Positions 44,399 through 55,451 of a DNA stretch of 64,000 nt are shown piece after piece. The stretch spans positions 62,001 through 126,000 of the forward strand of contig NZ_SNVV01000011.1 in the NCBI RefSeq assembly GCF_004361735.1, given 5' to 3'. Position 1 is the first letter of the stretch, and every line of letters starts with the position of its first letter. Below the pieces are notes generated by a model. It was not told the DNA's origin. It made no database searches and saw nothing but the letters and a program-made list of their open reading frames with translations. The stretch comes from Azoarcus indigens (lineage in GTDB: Bacteria > Pseudomonadota > Gammaproteobacteria > Burkholderiales > Rhodocyclaceae). The translations under genes and the position numbers were made by a program.

Positions 44399-44406
44399 GC
44401 GCTGGA
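44325..44406 (+). repeat. 82-bp direct repeat, copy 2
   Basis: Exact copy of 42847-42928, ending just after the MSAG codons of a would-be third immunity gene. It marks the recombination seam of a tandem duplication. Confidence 0.95.
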
Positions 44407-44436
44407 CAGCTCATTGAGTTTCTACCCGAGCAATGA
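44395..44436 (+). pseudogene. Remnant start of a third immunity gene
   Basis: In the same ATGA context as gene 2, an open frame reads MSAGQLIEFLPEQ and stops after 13 codons. The first four residues equal the start of immunity protein 2. It is best explained as the stub left after loss of another unit. Confidence 0.65.
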
Positions 44437-44450
44437 AGGAGCTACCGGCT

Positions 44451-44478
44451 AAATAAACGGCCGTAAGCTGCGGCCGTT
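44451..44478 (-). terminator. Terminator of the DUF2325 gene
   Basis: On the minus strand an 8-bp stem (AACGGCCG and complement, 7-base loop) is followed by TTTATTT. It also sits at the end of the plus-strand T6SS island. Confidence 0.7.
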
Positions 44479-44484
44479 CGTGAC

Positions 44485-45804
44485 CTAGCCGTGGTGCAGA
44501 CAGATGCGCGATGCGGCTCCGCACTGGGCCCGGGCATTTTCGGGGCAGGCCATTTCGGCGACCAGGGCGGCGAAGCTCGCCACGCCTGAACTACGCAATG
44601 GACGGTAGGGGATGTTGAAGCGTTCGCAGCCACGTTTGAGCAGCGCCACCGAGTTGTGGGAGATGCAATCCACCGGGAACACCACCAGGTCGGCGCCGGC
44701 CAGGGTGGTGGTGAGCATGCCGCGGCGGTCTTCAATGCCGCCGTCGTGCAGCAGCAGTTCGCCGCCAGCGGCTTCGACCAGGGCGCGTATGGTGTTGGCG
44801 GCCTGCGGCCGGCCACCGACGTAGACGATGCGTTTGCCCTTGAGCGGGGTGGGCGCGGCTCCGGCCTCGGCCTGCGGTGCGAAGGTGTCGGCGAGGTGGG
44901 TTTCCACCGCGTCCAGCTCTTGTTGCTGGGCGTTGATCTGGCGATGCGCCTCGATCAGCGCGGCTTCCAGCGTGGAGGCCCAGTCTTCCGCTTCTTTCAG
45001 CCGGGCCTCCGCCTTCTCCAGCCGGCCGGCATGGTGGGCGCTGGCCTGCTCGCTGGCTTGCAGGGCCATCTCGTTGTTCTTCAGGGTGGTTTCCAGCGCC
45101 CGCACCCGCTCGTCGGCAGAGGTTTCCGCCGGTCTGCTGCGCTCCTGCCGGGCGAGTGCTGCCTGGGCGGCGCCAAGGTCGCGCAGGCGCTGCTGTTGTC
45201 GGTCCACCTTGTCCTTGAGGGTGGTGTTTTCTTCTTCCAGCGCCAGCAGGCGGCGGATGTCGGCGCGGTTCGCCGCGCCCACCAGGTGGGACAGCATGTG
45301 CACTTCGCCGAAGGCGTGCTGGCGCAGGCCGGGGGTAGCGGCCGGGTGCGTCATCAGCGCCCAGTAGGCGCCGGGCACGTCGCCGTGCTTGAGGCATCCG
45401 GCCCAGGCGGCTTCCACCTCGGCCTCGCTCTGGTAGCGGCGGAAGCGCTTGATCTCAGGCGCGTACACCGTGTCCAGCAGCTTGTGCAGCGCGCGGGCGC
45501 CGTCGCCGCCTTCGGTGGCCAGTTGGACTGCCATGTGGTGGATGTCGAGATCGCTGGCCTTGGCACGGACCAGGTCGCAGAACTTGGGCACCAGTTTGCG
45601 CAGGGCGGTGGTGCTGAGGCAGGTGCCGATGATGGAGCAGTGCAGGTGCGGATCCAGCTCGTGCAGCCGGGCGCCGCGCGGCAGGAAGGCTTTGGCAGGG
45701 ACCGGCGCCGGCGGCCTGCTGGCGCGGGGCAGCGCGCGCTGCGCCCATGAGGAGGGCGGCGCGGCGTTAGCCTGGGTCTGGAAGATGTGGGCGGGCTGGC
45801 TCAT
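44485..45804 (-). CDS. DUF2325 domain protein with coiled coil
   Basis: The protein has 439 residues with GAGG upstream of the start. The N-terminal 50 residues are disordered. A helical domain with LHCSIIGTCLSTTALRKLVPKFC, DLDIHHMAVQLATEGGDGARALHKLLD is at about 50-170. A long coiled coil covers about 185-320 (LEEENTTLKDKVDRQQQRLRDL, RALETTLKNNEMALQASEQ). The C-terminal DUF2325 domain covers 335-430 (KGKRIVYVGGRPQAANTIRALVEAAGGELLLHDGG, ADLVVFPVDCISHNSVALLKRGCERF). The last domain is Rossmann-like, and the family's role is not established. The upstream dyad at 45841-45864 ties it to the sites of the TPS/T2SS region. Confidence 0.85.
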   Translation of the reverse strand: MSQPAHIFQTQANAAPPSSWAQRALPRASRPPAPVPAKAFLPRGARLHELDPHLHCSIIGTCLSTTALRKLVPKFCDLVRAKASDLDIHHMAVQLATEGGDGARALHKLLDTVYAPEIKRFRRYQSEAEVEAAWAGCLKHGDVPGAYWALMTHPAATPGLRQHAFGEVHMLSHLVGAANRADIRRLLALEEENTTLKDKVDRQQQRLRDLGAAQAALARQERSRPAETSADERVRALETTLKNNEMALQASEQASAHHAGRLEKAEARLKEAEDWASTLEAALIEAHRQINAQQQELDAVETHLADTFAPQAEAGAAPTPLKGKRIVYVGGRPQAANTIRALVEAAGGELLLHDGGIEDRRGMLTTTLAGADLVVFPVDCISHNSVALLKRGCERFNIPYRPLRSSGVASFAALVAEMACPENARAQCGAASRICLHHG

Positions 45805-45840
45805 GACGACCTCGGCAAGGGCAGCGGCTGGGAGTGACTT

Positions 45841-45864
45841 ATGTATGTAGTCGACTATACAGCG
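45841..45864. promoter_or_regulatory. Dyad upstream of the DUF2325 gene, same motif as the TPS/T2SS sites
   Basis: TGT-AGTCGACTAT-ACA at 45846-45861 is an exact TGT-N10-ACA site. On the minus strand CGCTGTAT-AGTCGACT-ACATACAT also fits a degenerate ModE dyad. It lies 41 bp before the ATG. No sigma-54 -24/-12 element is visible between it and the gene, so ModE-type repression is the simpler reading. Confidence 0.55.
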
Positions 45865-46052
45865 AAAGGCCGTGGCTGGAACGGGGCCATGCTGCGCTGC
45901 GAGGCCGCCCTTGTTCCCCGCGGGTTGGGGCTGCGGGCGGCAGGGCGGTTGACGGGGCAGGCCGGTTGAGGGGCGCAACTGCCGAAGGGCGGCCGGGGGA
46001 GATGCCTGCGGTTGCCCGGCCGCGCGCTTCGCCGTGGCGCGCTCAGTTGTGC

Positions 46053-47336
46053 TCAGCCGCGTGGCGGCAACTGCCAGTCCACGCTCTGCGGCCGCCCCGG
46101 CAGATCCAGGCTGGCGGTGGCTGCCGGCGTGCGGGCGACGATGTGGCCCTTGCGTATCACCGCCAGCCGGGTGGCGCGCAGGCGGATGGCTTCCACCGGG
46201 TCGCGCGCCTGCAGCAGCACCAGGTCGGCGCGGCAGCCCGGTTCCAGGCCGTAGCCTTCCAGGCCGAGGATGGCGGCCGGCGTGGTGGTGACCGCCTGGA
46301 AACAGGCGCGCATCGCCTCCTGGCCGGTCATCTGGGCGACGTGCAGGCCCATGTGGGCCACTTCCAGCATGTCGCCGCTGCCCAGGCTGTACCAGGGGTC
46401 CATCACGCAGTCGTGGCCAAAGGCCACCGGGATGCCGGCGGCCAGCAACTCCGGCACGCGGGTCATGCCGCGGCGCTTGGGATAGCTGTCGTGGCGGCCC
46501 TGCAGGGTGATGTTGATCAGCGGGTTGGCGACGGCGGCGACGCCGGCTTCGCGCATCAGCGGCAGCAGCTTGGAGACGTAGTAGTTGTCCATGGAGTGCA
46601 TGGAGGTCAGGTGCGAGCCGGTGACGCGCCCGTGCAGGCCGAGGCGGTGGGCGTGGAAGGCCAGCGTCTCGATGTGGCGGGACAGCGGGTCGTCCGACTC
46701 GTCGCAGTGCATGTCCACCCGCAGGCCGCGATCGGCGGCGAGTTCGCACAGGATGCGCACCGATTCCGCGCCGTCCGCCATGGTGCGTTCGAAGTGTGGG
46801 ATGCCGCCGACCACGTCCACGCCCATGTCCAGCGCGCGCTTCAGGTTGTCCAGCGCACCCGGGCTGCGCAGCGCGCCGTCCTGCGGGAAGGCGACCAGCT
46901 GCAGGTCCAGCCAGGGCTTCACCGTCTCCCTCACCTGCAGCAGGGCCTCCACCGCCAGCAGGCGCGGGTCGCAGACGTCCACATGGCTGCGGATGGCCAG
47001 CAGGCCCTTGGCCACCGCCCAGTCGCAGTAGCGCAGCGCGCGCTCCACCAGCGCCTCCTGCGTCAGCGCTGGTTTCAGCTCGCCCCACAGGGCGATGCCC
47101 TCCAGCAGCGTGCCGGACTGATTCACCCGCGGCTGGCCGTAGGACAGGGTGGCGTCCATATGGAAGTGGGCGTCCACGAAGGGCGGGGTGACGAGCTGGC
47201 CGGCGGCGTCCACCACGCTGTGGGCGACCGCCGGCAGCACCGGCTCGACGGCGACGATGCGGCCGTCGCGTATGCCGATGTCCAGGCCCTGGCGGCCGTC
47301 GGGCAGGGTGCAGTTGCGCAGGACGAGATCGAGCAT
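46053..47336 (-). CDS. Cytosine deaminase-like amidohydrolase
   Basis: The protein has 427 residues and the amidohydrolase TIM-barrel layout. The metal site HxH is in [11 protein letters not shown] (His57, His59). Further ligands are in [25 protein letters not shown] and [12 protein letters not shown]. The last motif and the HCDE stretch are those of CodA-type cytosine deaminases. It would convert cytosine to uracil, which fits the uracil catabolic operon 7 kb away, but related isoguanine or creatinine deaminases cannot be excluded. The start MLDLVLRN has GGAGG upstream. Confidence 0.85.
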   Translation of the reverse strand: MLDLVLRNCTLPDGRQGLDIGIRDGRIVAVEPVLPAVAHSVVDAAGQLVTPPFVDAHFHMDATLSYGQPRVNQSGTLLEGIALWGELKPALTQEALVERALRYCDWAVAKGLLAIRSHVDVCDPRLLAVEALLQVRETVKPWLDLQLVAFPQDGALRSPGALDNLKRALDMGVDVVGGIPHFERTMADGAESVRILCELAADRGLRVDMHCDESDDPLSRHIETLAFHAHRLGLHGRVTGSHLTSMHSMDNYYVSKLLPLMREAGVAAVANPLINITLQGRHDSYPKRRGMTRVPELLAAGIPVAFGHDCVMDPWYSLGSGDMLEVAHMGLHVAQMTGQEAMRACFQAVTTTPAAILGLEGYGLEPGCRADLVLLQARDPVEAIRLRATRLAVIRKGHIVARTPAATASLDLPGRPQSVDWQLPPRG

Positions 47337-47522
47337 GGGGCCTCCCTGAAGGTGCGGCGTTGCGGTTTCTTCCGCTTGTACCGGAAGGCCTGGCCGGGTG
47401 TAAACGCCGGCGGAGGGCCGGGGGCTCAAAGCGGGCGGCGGGAATGCGGGTTGCTGCTGGTTCCCGATGGGATAGCCGATGGTGATCGGCCTTCCAGGGC
47501 AAAAAAACCAGAGGAGCCTGTC

Positions 47523-49634
<2,112 letters not shown>

Positions 49635-50073
49635 GGGGCTTTCACGCGGCACCCTGCGTTCAAGGCCTCCCGCGGTGTATCGAGCCCGCCAGGGTTTTCC
49701 CCTCGCGGGAGAGGGGAGGAAGGCGGGCATCCACCGACTGAGCCCCTAATGCACTTCCAGGGCGCGGACTTGCGCCCTCGCTTGCTGGGCTCCGGTGGTG
49801 CTCCCTCTCCCCTCGCGGCAGGGTCGGTGACAGGAGAGGGGCGCCCTAGCCTGAGCTGCGTCACCGGCGCCCTTTGCCGGCCCTTGCGCGCCTCAAGGCA
49901 AGATTTGCCGGCCGCTCTTGCCGTCCGGGACTTGTTTCGCGCCGGCAGGAGTCGCCGCAAACTCGCCCAAAGCCGCGCCAGCCAATGCCTCGGCGCCTCT
50001 GCCGACGCCCGGCAGCTGCTTTGGCATGGAACTCGCAAATGGAAGTGAAACGTGCTCCCACGGCGAGGTTCCC
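49635..50073. repeat. Non-coding gap with CCCTCTCC/GGAGAGGG palindromic elements
   Basis: CCCCTCGCGGGAGAGGGGAGG near 49698 and CCCTCTCCCCTCGCGG near 49803, plus GGAGAGGGGCG near 49834, form overlapping inverted copies of one short element. Its arms recur near 36519 and inside the gspJ-gspI gap. No gene is supported. Confidence 0.6.
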
Positions 50074-51216
50074 ATGCTGTCCACCATCCTCCGACCCGTT
50101 GCCCTGCCGCCCGATCTCATCGGCCAGCCCGCGCCCTGCGACCTCTTCGATGCCCGCGGCACCTTGCTGCTGCGTCAGGGCGCCAACATCTCGCTGCGCG
50201 CCGAAACCCCGCACCGGCCCTGCACCGTGTTCTGCGAAGCGGAGCAGGCCGAGCGCATCTCCCCGGCCGACCCCATCGGCCGCCTGCGCGAGATCGGCAT
50301 GGCCCTGGGCCAGCTCGCCGACACCGCGGTGCAGGGCGGCGTGGTGGAAGCGGAGGATTTCCGCGACCTCGCCCGCTGTACCTACGAAGTCTGGCAACTG
50401 GATGCCGACGTCTGCCTTGGCTACGTCCGCCTGGTGCAGTTCGACCGTGCCAGCGTCTGCCACGCCGTCCACGCCGCGCTGCTGGTGGCCGAGCTGGCGA
50501 CCGCCAACGGCCTGCCAGACCACATGGTGGTGGAGGTAATGGGCGCCGCGCTCACCATGAACCTCGCCAGCATGGGCCTGCATGACGACATGGCCGACTT
50601 CGTCGGCGCGCCCGACGTCACCACCCGCGAAGCGCTGGACGCCCACCCTGGCGATTCGGTAGCGCTGCTGGTGGAACTCGGCGACTTTCCCGCCAATTGG
50701 CTGGCGGCGGTGGCCCAGCATCACGAGAACATCGACGGCAGCGGCTATCCGCTGGGCCTGCGCCGCGGCGAGATCACGCTGGCGGCGCGCATGCTGCGCA
50801 TCGCCGATGTGCTGGCCGCTCGCCTCAGCAGCCGCCGCGGCCGCACCCCGCGCCACTGGGGGCTGTACCAGGCGCGTGACGTTGCCCATCTGATCGAGCA
50901 TGTGTTCGGCGCCGACCTCGGCCAGCTCGACCCGACGCTGGTGCGGCTGGTGATGTCGCGCCTGGGCACCTTTCCGCCGGGCAGCCTGGTGCGCCTGTCC
51001 AACGGCGAGCTGGCGGTGGTCAGCCGCCGCCGCGCCGGCCAGGGGCCGACGCCGCGCGACGTGCTGTCCTTCATCGGCACCCACGGCCGCCCGCTGGAAA
51101 CGCCGCGCCTGCGCCAGATCGGCCCGCGAGACGTACGCATCCAGGGCTACGCCCACGACGAGCTGCCGCGCCTGCCGGCCTATGAATGGCCGCAGATGTG
51201 GGGTTACCGGCACTGA
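50074..51216 (+). CDS. HD-GYP family protein with altered HD motif
   Basis: The protein has 380 residues, and GAGG precedes the ATG. The C-terminal half has the HD-GYP pattern: VCHAVHAALLVAELA, then GAALTMNLASMGLHDD, AHPGDSVALLVELG, VAQHHENIDGSGYPLGL (HH at 216-217, GYP at 224-226), and ITLAARMLRIADVLAARLS. The HD pair expected in ALLHDIGK is replaced by MN (residues 162-163), so one metal site is probably lost and cyclic di-GMP hydrolysis may be absent or changed. The N-terminal part (1-120) resembles DUF3391-like leaders of such proteins. It may work as a receptor or adaptor. Confidence 0.82.
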   Translation: MLSTILRPVALPPDLIGQPAPCDLFDARGTLLLRQGANISLRAETPHRPCTVFCEAEQAERISPADPIGRLREIGMALGQLADTAVQGGVVEAEDFRDLARCTYEVWQLDADVCLGYVRLVQFDRASVCHAVHAALLVAELATANGLPDHMVVEVMGAALTMNLASMGLHDDMADFVGAPDVTTREALDAHPGDSVALLVELGDFPANWLAAVAQHHENIDGSGYPLGLRRGEITLAARMLRIADVLAARLSSRRGRTPRHWGLYQARDVAHLIEHVFGADLGQLDPTLVRLVMSRLGTFPPGSLVRLSNGELAVVSRRRAGQGPTPRDVLSFIGTHGRPLETPRLRQIGPRDVRIQGYAHDELPRLPAYEWPQMWGYRH

Positions 51217-51577
51217 GTTTTCGCGCCGGGCGCCGGGGCCATCAACCGGGCAACTGAACACCTCACCGCCGTTCAGGCTGAGCCCGTCGAAACCGGCTTC
51301 GGCAATGCCCGGCGACAAGCCTGGCTGGAGCGAAGCCGGGCCGCTCGGAGGCGCGATAGTGCCTGTCCGGCAGCGGATTCGATGATCGGCGCAGTGGCGC
51401 TGCCCTACTGGCTGGCGAGATCCAGGCTCGGGGCACGGCCCGGTGCCGGGAGAGGGACGCTAACCCTCCCGCCACGCCATCCCGCTCTCCTTGACACCCG
51501 TCAACGTGGCCCCGGCTGCGAGGCGGAGACTTTAGTCATCGGGCCCGCGCGGCCCTTGGCAACAAGGAGCAGCCATC
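51217..51577. other. Intergenic region ahead of glycerol dehydrogenase
   Basis: No gene is supported. It contains the dispersed-type repeat listed at 51271 and a dyad TTGACACCCGTCAA at 51491-51504 whose left arm could be a -35 box; no matching -10 is clear. Confidence 0.5.
51271..51300. repeat. Copy of a common proteobacterial intergenic repeat
   Basis: GTTCAGGCTGAGCCCGTCGA plus AACCGG resembles the widespread element TTCAGGCTGAGCCTGTCGAAG found many times in beta- and alphaproteobacterial genomes (from memory). Only one copy is in this window. Confidence 0.5.
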
Positions 51578-52684
51578 ATGATCACCACTGCCATCTTCCC
51601 CGGACGCTACGTGCAGGGCGACGAAGCCCTGGCCACCCTGGGCGAGGAAGCCGCCCGCCTCGGCCGCAAGGCCCTGCTGGTGTGCGATCCCTTCGTGCTG
51701 GACCACCTCGTCAGTGAAGTGCGCGACGGCCTCGGCGGCCGCCTGCCGGCGGTCGAAGTGCGCTTCGGCGGCGAATGCTCGGACGAGGAAATCGCCCGCA
51801 TCAAGGCCATCGCCGAGCGTGAAGGCGCCGACATGGTGGTCGGCATCGGCGGCGGCAAGGCGCTGGATACCGCCAAGGCGGTCGCCTACGAAATGCAGGC
51901 GCGCATCCTGATCGCGCCCACGCTGGCTTCCACCGATGCGCCCTGCAGCGCGCTGTCGGTCATCTATACCCCGGCTGGCGCCTTCAAGCGCTACCTGGTG
52001 CTGCCGCACAACCCGGACACCGTGCTGGTGGACACCGGCGTCATCGTCCGCGCGCCGGTGCGGCTGCTGGTCGCCGGCATGGGCGATGCGTTCTCCACCT
52101 GGTTCGAGGCGGAGGACTGCCGTACCAAGCGCGGCGCCAACATGACCGGCCGCATCGGCCCGATGACCGCCTACGCGCTTGCCCGCCTGTGCCATGAAAC
52201 CCTGCTGGAATACGGCACCCTGGCCAAGGCCAGCGCCGAACAGGGCGTGGTCACCCCGGCGCTGGAGCACATCGTCGAGGCCAACACCCTGCTCTCCGGC
52301 TTGGGCTTCGAGAGCGGCGGCCTGGCTGCCGCCCACGCCATCCACAACGGCCTCACCGCGCTGCCGCAGAGCCACGGCGCCTGGCACGGCGAAAAGGTGG
52401 CCATCGGCGTGCAGGGCCTGATGTTCCTGGCCGACAAGAAGCCGGAGATGATAGATACGGTGTATGACTTCTGCCTGTCCGTCGGCCTGCCGGTGACGCT
52501 GGCGGATATCGGCCTGGGCGAGGTCAGCGACGCGGAGCTGCTGATCGCCGCCACCGCCGCCTGCGCGCCGGGCGAGACCATACACAACGAACCGGCCGAG
52601 GTGTCGCCGAAGCGGGTGCTGGCGGCGTTGAAGGTGGCGGATGCGGAAGGGCGCAGGCGCAAGATGCAGTGGGCGGTTGCCTGA
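51578..52684 (+). CDS. gldA: Glycerol dehydrogenase
   Basis: The protein has 368 residues and belongs to the iron/zinc alcohol dehydrogenase superfamily. The NAD loop is MVVGIGGGKALDTAKAV, with LIAPTLASTDAPCSALSVIYT after it. Metal ligands lie in GMGDAFSTWFEA (Asp), AAHAIHNGL (His) and HGAWHGEKVA (His). It oxidises glycerol to dihydroxyacetone. GGAGCAG precedes the ATG. A strong terminator follows, so it is a single-gene unit. Confidence 0.93.
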   Translation: MITTAIFPGRYVQGDEALATLGEEAARLGRKALLVCDPFVLDHLVSEVRDGLGGRLPAVEVRFGGECSDEEIARIKAIAEREGADMVVGIGGGKALDTAKAVAYEMQARILIAPTLASTDAPCSALSVIYTPAGAFKRYLVLPHNPDTVLVDTGVIVRAPVRLLVAGMGDAFSTWFEAEDCRTKRGANMTGRIGPMTAYALARLCHETLLEYGTLAKASAEQGVVTPALEHIVEANTLLSGLGFESGGLAAAHAIHNGLTALPQSHGAWHGEKVAIGVQGLMFLADKKPEMIDTVYDFCLSVGLPVTLADIGLGEVSDAELLIAATAACAPGETIHNEPAEVSPKRVLAALKVADAEGRRRKMQWAVA

Positions 52685-52764
52685 ACTCGAGGGGCTGCGG
52701 TTCGGGTCGAAGCAACTGGCCGGCCTGGCTGCAGCGCCCGATGGCGTAATGAAGCAGCGCTCAT

Positions 52765-52803
52765 AACGGCGAAGGCCCCGGGTTTCCGGGGCCTTCGCCG
52801 TTT
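52765..52803. terminator. Terminator after gldA
   Basis: A 17-bp perfect stem with a 4-base loop ends in TTT on the plus strand and AA on the other side. It also serves the convergent PEP-CTERM gene, which ends at 52869. Confidence 0.88.
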
Positions 52804-52868
52804 GGGATTGGGCGTGCGCCCAGGTGCTGCCTTGCTGCGTCTGATGACGCTGTTGCCCTTTGCGGGGC

Positions 52869-53987
52869 TTATCTCTTGCGGGCCGCGGCGGCTTTGTGCT
52901 GGCGGGAGAGGGTGGCCATCGCCAGCAGGGCGGTCAGCATCAGGGCCAGGCTGCCCGGTTCCGGCACGTGGTTCTCCGGCGGCAGGTCGGGCGTCGGCGG
53001 CGGGACAGGGGTGGTGGGCGGTAGATCGGGGGTTCCCGGCGGCAGATCGCCGCTGAAGGGCTGCAGGTGGATCTCGCCGCGCTGGTCGATGCTGCTCACC
53101 ACCACCGAGCCTTCGATGTTGTTGTAGTTGGTCAGCGTCGCGTTCGGGGCCAGCACGCTGCCGCCGAACTGGCTGTACAGGGTGATGTCGGTGGCGTTGT
53201 AGAAATTCCAGATGACGTGCGAGCCGATGGCCTGGGCGCTGCCGCCGAGGAAGTTGGCGAAGATGCTGATGACCAGGTCGTCGACGTTGAAGATCACCGT
53301 GTCGGCGCTGCCGAGGTTGAACTCGAACTCGCCGAGCTTGAACAGCGCGGTGTCTATGCTGGTGAGGTCGAACACCGCCAGGCCGTTGGCGTCCGCCACC
53401 GCGTTGAAGGTGGCCTTGTTGCCGTTGACGCTGACCGTGCTGCCGGTGCTGGGCAGGCCGGCCAGCTGCAGCGCCAGGTCGCGCATGGTGCTCTCGATGG
53501 CGGCGGTGCTGGGCTGGGTGGCGGCGGCGTAGCTGCGGCCGCCGTTGAAGTTGGTGCCGCTGGTGGAGCCGCCGACGTAGGCGTTGCCACCGTTGAAGTT
53601 CACGCTGCTGGCGTTGCCGGCGACGTAGGCACCACCCTTGTTGATGTTGGCGTTGCTGAGGTTGCCGCCGACGCTGATGCCGCCGCCGTTCACGTTCAGG
53701 TTGGAGGCGTTGCCGCCCACCACCAGGCCGGCGTACTCGGAGGCTGGCATGTCCTTGGCGTGGAGCACGTAGTCGCCGCCGGTGACGTTGCCGCCGATGT
53801 AGGCACGGCCATCCACGTGGGAGCTGGATTTGGCGTTGCCGAACACCACCAGGTTGAACTGCTGCAGCACCTCGCTGGCGATCAGCGGGGCGGCGTGGGC
53901 GGAGGCGGTGAAGGCGGCACAGGCCAGAAATGCGGAGCAGGCACGGAAGGCGGTTCGGATGCGGGTGTTGCGCAAGCGGGCGGTCAT
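52869..53987 (-). CDS. PEP-CTERM, choice-of-anchor A family exoprotein
   Basis: The protein has 372 residues. A signal peptide (FLACAAFTASAHA/APL) precedes a choice-of-anchor A domain from about 35 (LIASEVLQQFNLVVFGNAKSSSHVDGRAYIGGNVTGG). Asn/Gly-rich beta-helical repeats follow (NLNVNGGGISVGGNLSNANINKGGAYVAGN). A proline/threonine-rich spacer leads to the C-terminal sorting tag VPEPGSLALMLTALLAMA, ending in a basic tail. The tag is processed by an exosortase (EpsH/XrtA type), usually in organisms with exopolysaccharide export; no exosortase is in the window. Confidence 0.93.
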   Translation of the reverse strand: MTARLRNTRIRTAFRACSAFLACAAFTASAHAAPLIASEVLQQFNLVVFGNAKSSSHVDGRAYIGGNVTGGDYVLHAKDMPASEYAGLVVGGNASNLNVNGGGISVGGNLSNANINKGGAYVAGNASSVNFNGGNAYVGGSTSGTNFNGGRSYAAATQPSTAAIESTMRDLALQLAGLPSTGSTVSVNGNKATFNAVADANGLAVFDLTSIDTALFKLGEFEFNLGSADTVIFNVDDLVISIFANFLGGSAQAIGSHVIWNFYNATDITLYSQFGGSVLAPNATLTNYNNIEGSVVVSSIDQRGEIHLQPFSGDLPPGTPDLPPTTPVPPPTPDLPPENHVPEPGSLALMLTALLAMATLSRQHKAAAARKR

Positions 53988-54137
53988 CGTGGCGTCGTCT
54001 TTTGTTTTTTGTCAGATGGCGAAGGCGCTCGGGGGAATTACACCTTCGAGGTATGTCCTCCATGCTAAACGCGCGCGCGCTCTGCTGCCGTGCAATAAGT
54101 CACCGCTGAGCTGGATTCGCAAGCATGGGCCGGCGGC

Positions 54138-54785
54138 TCAGTCCGCCGGCAGGCCGCAACCGCGCAGTACCAGATTGGCGACGTGGCTGCCGGCGCGATC
54201 GAGCGCGGCGCGGTCCAGCCGTTTGCGGCCGAGCACCGCGCAAACCTGGGGGGCGAAGTCGGCGTAGGTCTGGGTCAGCGCCCAGATGCTGAAGAAGAGG
54301 TGGGTGCTGTCCACCGGCGCCATGCGGCCGGCGGCGATCCAGCCGTCTATCACCCGGGCCTTGTCGGCCACATGGGCGCGCAGTTCCTGGCGCAGGAAGG
54401 CGCCGATCTCCACGGCGCCGTGCAGCAGTTCGTTGGCGAACACCCGCGAGGCGTCCGGCCGCGCGGCGGTGAGCTGCATCTTGGCGGCAACGTAGCCGGC
54501 GAGCGCCTCGCGCGGCTCGGCCTCCGGCCGGATGCGGTCGGTTTCCGCCAGCCACAGCGCCAGGATGTTGCCCAGCACCGCGCGATAGACCTCGGCCTTG
54601 GTACCAAAGTAGTAATGGAGGTTGGCCTTGGGCAGGCCGGCGCGGTCGGCGATGGCGGCCATGGTGGCGCCCCGGTAGCCGGCGCCGGCGAAGACCTGTT
54701 CCGCCGCCTTGAGGATGGCGGCCTCCTGGCGCCGCCGCACGCGGCCCTTGGCCTCGGCGCCGGCGGCGGCTTTCTCCACTTTCAC
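54138..54785 (-). CDS. TetR-family regulator, RutR-like
   Basis: The protein has 215 residues. The helix-turn-helix is [28 protein letters not shown]. The ligand domain follows RutR (YcdC) closely: [51 protein letters not shown]. coli RutR senses uracil and thymine and controls pyrimidine use. It is the last gene of the uracil operon (4-bp overlap with upp), and a RutR-type operator lies before the first gene. Confidence 0.9.
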   Translation of the reverse strand: MKVEKAAAGAEAKGRVRRRQEAAILKAAEQVFAGAGYRGATMAAIADRAGLPKANLHYYFGTKAEVYRAVLGNILALWLAETDRIRPEAEPREALAGYVAAKMQLTAARPDASRVFANELLHGAVEIGAFLRQELRAHVADKARVIDGWIAAGRMAPVDSTHLFFSIWALTQTYADFAPQVCAVLGRKRLDRAALDRAGSHVANLVLRGCGLPAD

Positions 54786-55414
54786 TTGGTGCCGAACAGG
54801 CGGTCGCCGGCGTCGCCCAGGCCGGGCACGATGTAGCCGTGCTCGTTGAGGTGGCTGTCCACCGCGGCGGTCATCACCGGTACGTCCGGGTGGGCGGCGG
54901 CCAGCGCTGCCAGGCCTTCGGGCGCGGCCAGCAGGCAGACGAAGCTGAGGCTGCTGACGCCTTCCTCCTTGAGCCGCGACAGGGCGGCGCAGGCGGAGTT
55001 GCCGGTGGCGAGCATGGGATCGATCACGATCACCTGCCGCTCCTCGATGTCTTCCGGCACCTTGAAGTAATACTCCACCGGCTGCAGCGTGGCCGGGTCG
55101 CGGTAGAGGCCGATGTGGCCGACGCGGGCGCCGGGCAGCAGTTCGATCATGCCGTCCAGCATGCCGTTGCCGGCGCGCAGGATGGACACCAGGCAGAGCT
55201 TCTTGCCGCTGATGACCGGCGCGCGGCAGCTTGCCACCGGGGTGGTGATCTCGATCAGTTCGGTGCTGAGCTCGCGGGTGGCCTCGTACACCATCATGGA
55301 GGCGATCTCCCGCACCAGGCGGCGGAAGTTGTCGGTGGTGGTGTCGGCGCTGCGCACGTAGGTGAGCTTGTGCTGCAGCAGCGGGTGGTCGATCACGGTG
55401 AGGTTGGGGTTCAT
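54782..55414 (-). CDS. upp: Uracil phosphoribosyltransferase
   Basis: The protein has 210 residues. The PRPP loop is [35 protein letters not shown] and the uracil-binding end [16 protein letters not shown] are typical. It makes UMP from uracil and PRPP. In URC-type pathways this enzyme feeds the catabolic route, which explains its place between urc4 and the regulator. The start [12 protein letters not shown] is 37 bp after the urc4 stop. Confidence 0.95.
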   Translation of the reverse strand: MNPNLTVIDHPLLQHKLTYVRSADTTTDNFRRLVREIASMMVYEATRELSTELIEITTPVASCRAPVISGKKLCLVSILRAGNGMLDGMIELLPGARVGHIGLYRDPATLQPVEYYFKVPEDIEERQVIVIDPMLATGNSACAALSRLKEEGVSSLSFVCLLAAPEGLAALAAAHPDVPVMTAAVDSHLNEHGYIVPGLGDAGDRLFGTK

Positions 55415-55451
55415 CGGTGCGACTCCTGCGAGGCCAGGGAAGGGGAGGGGG

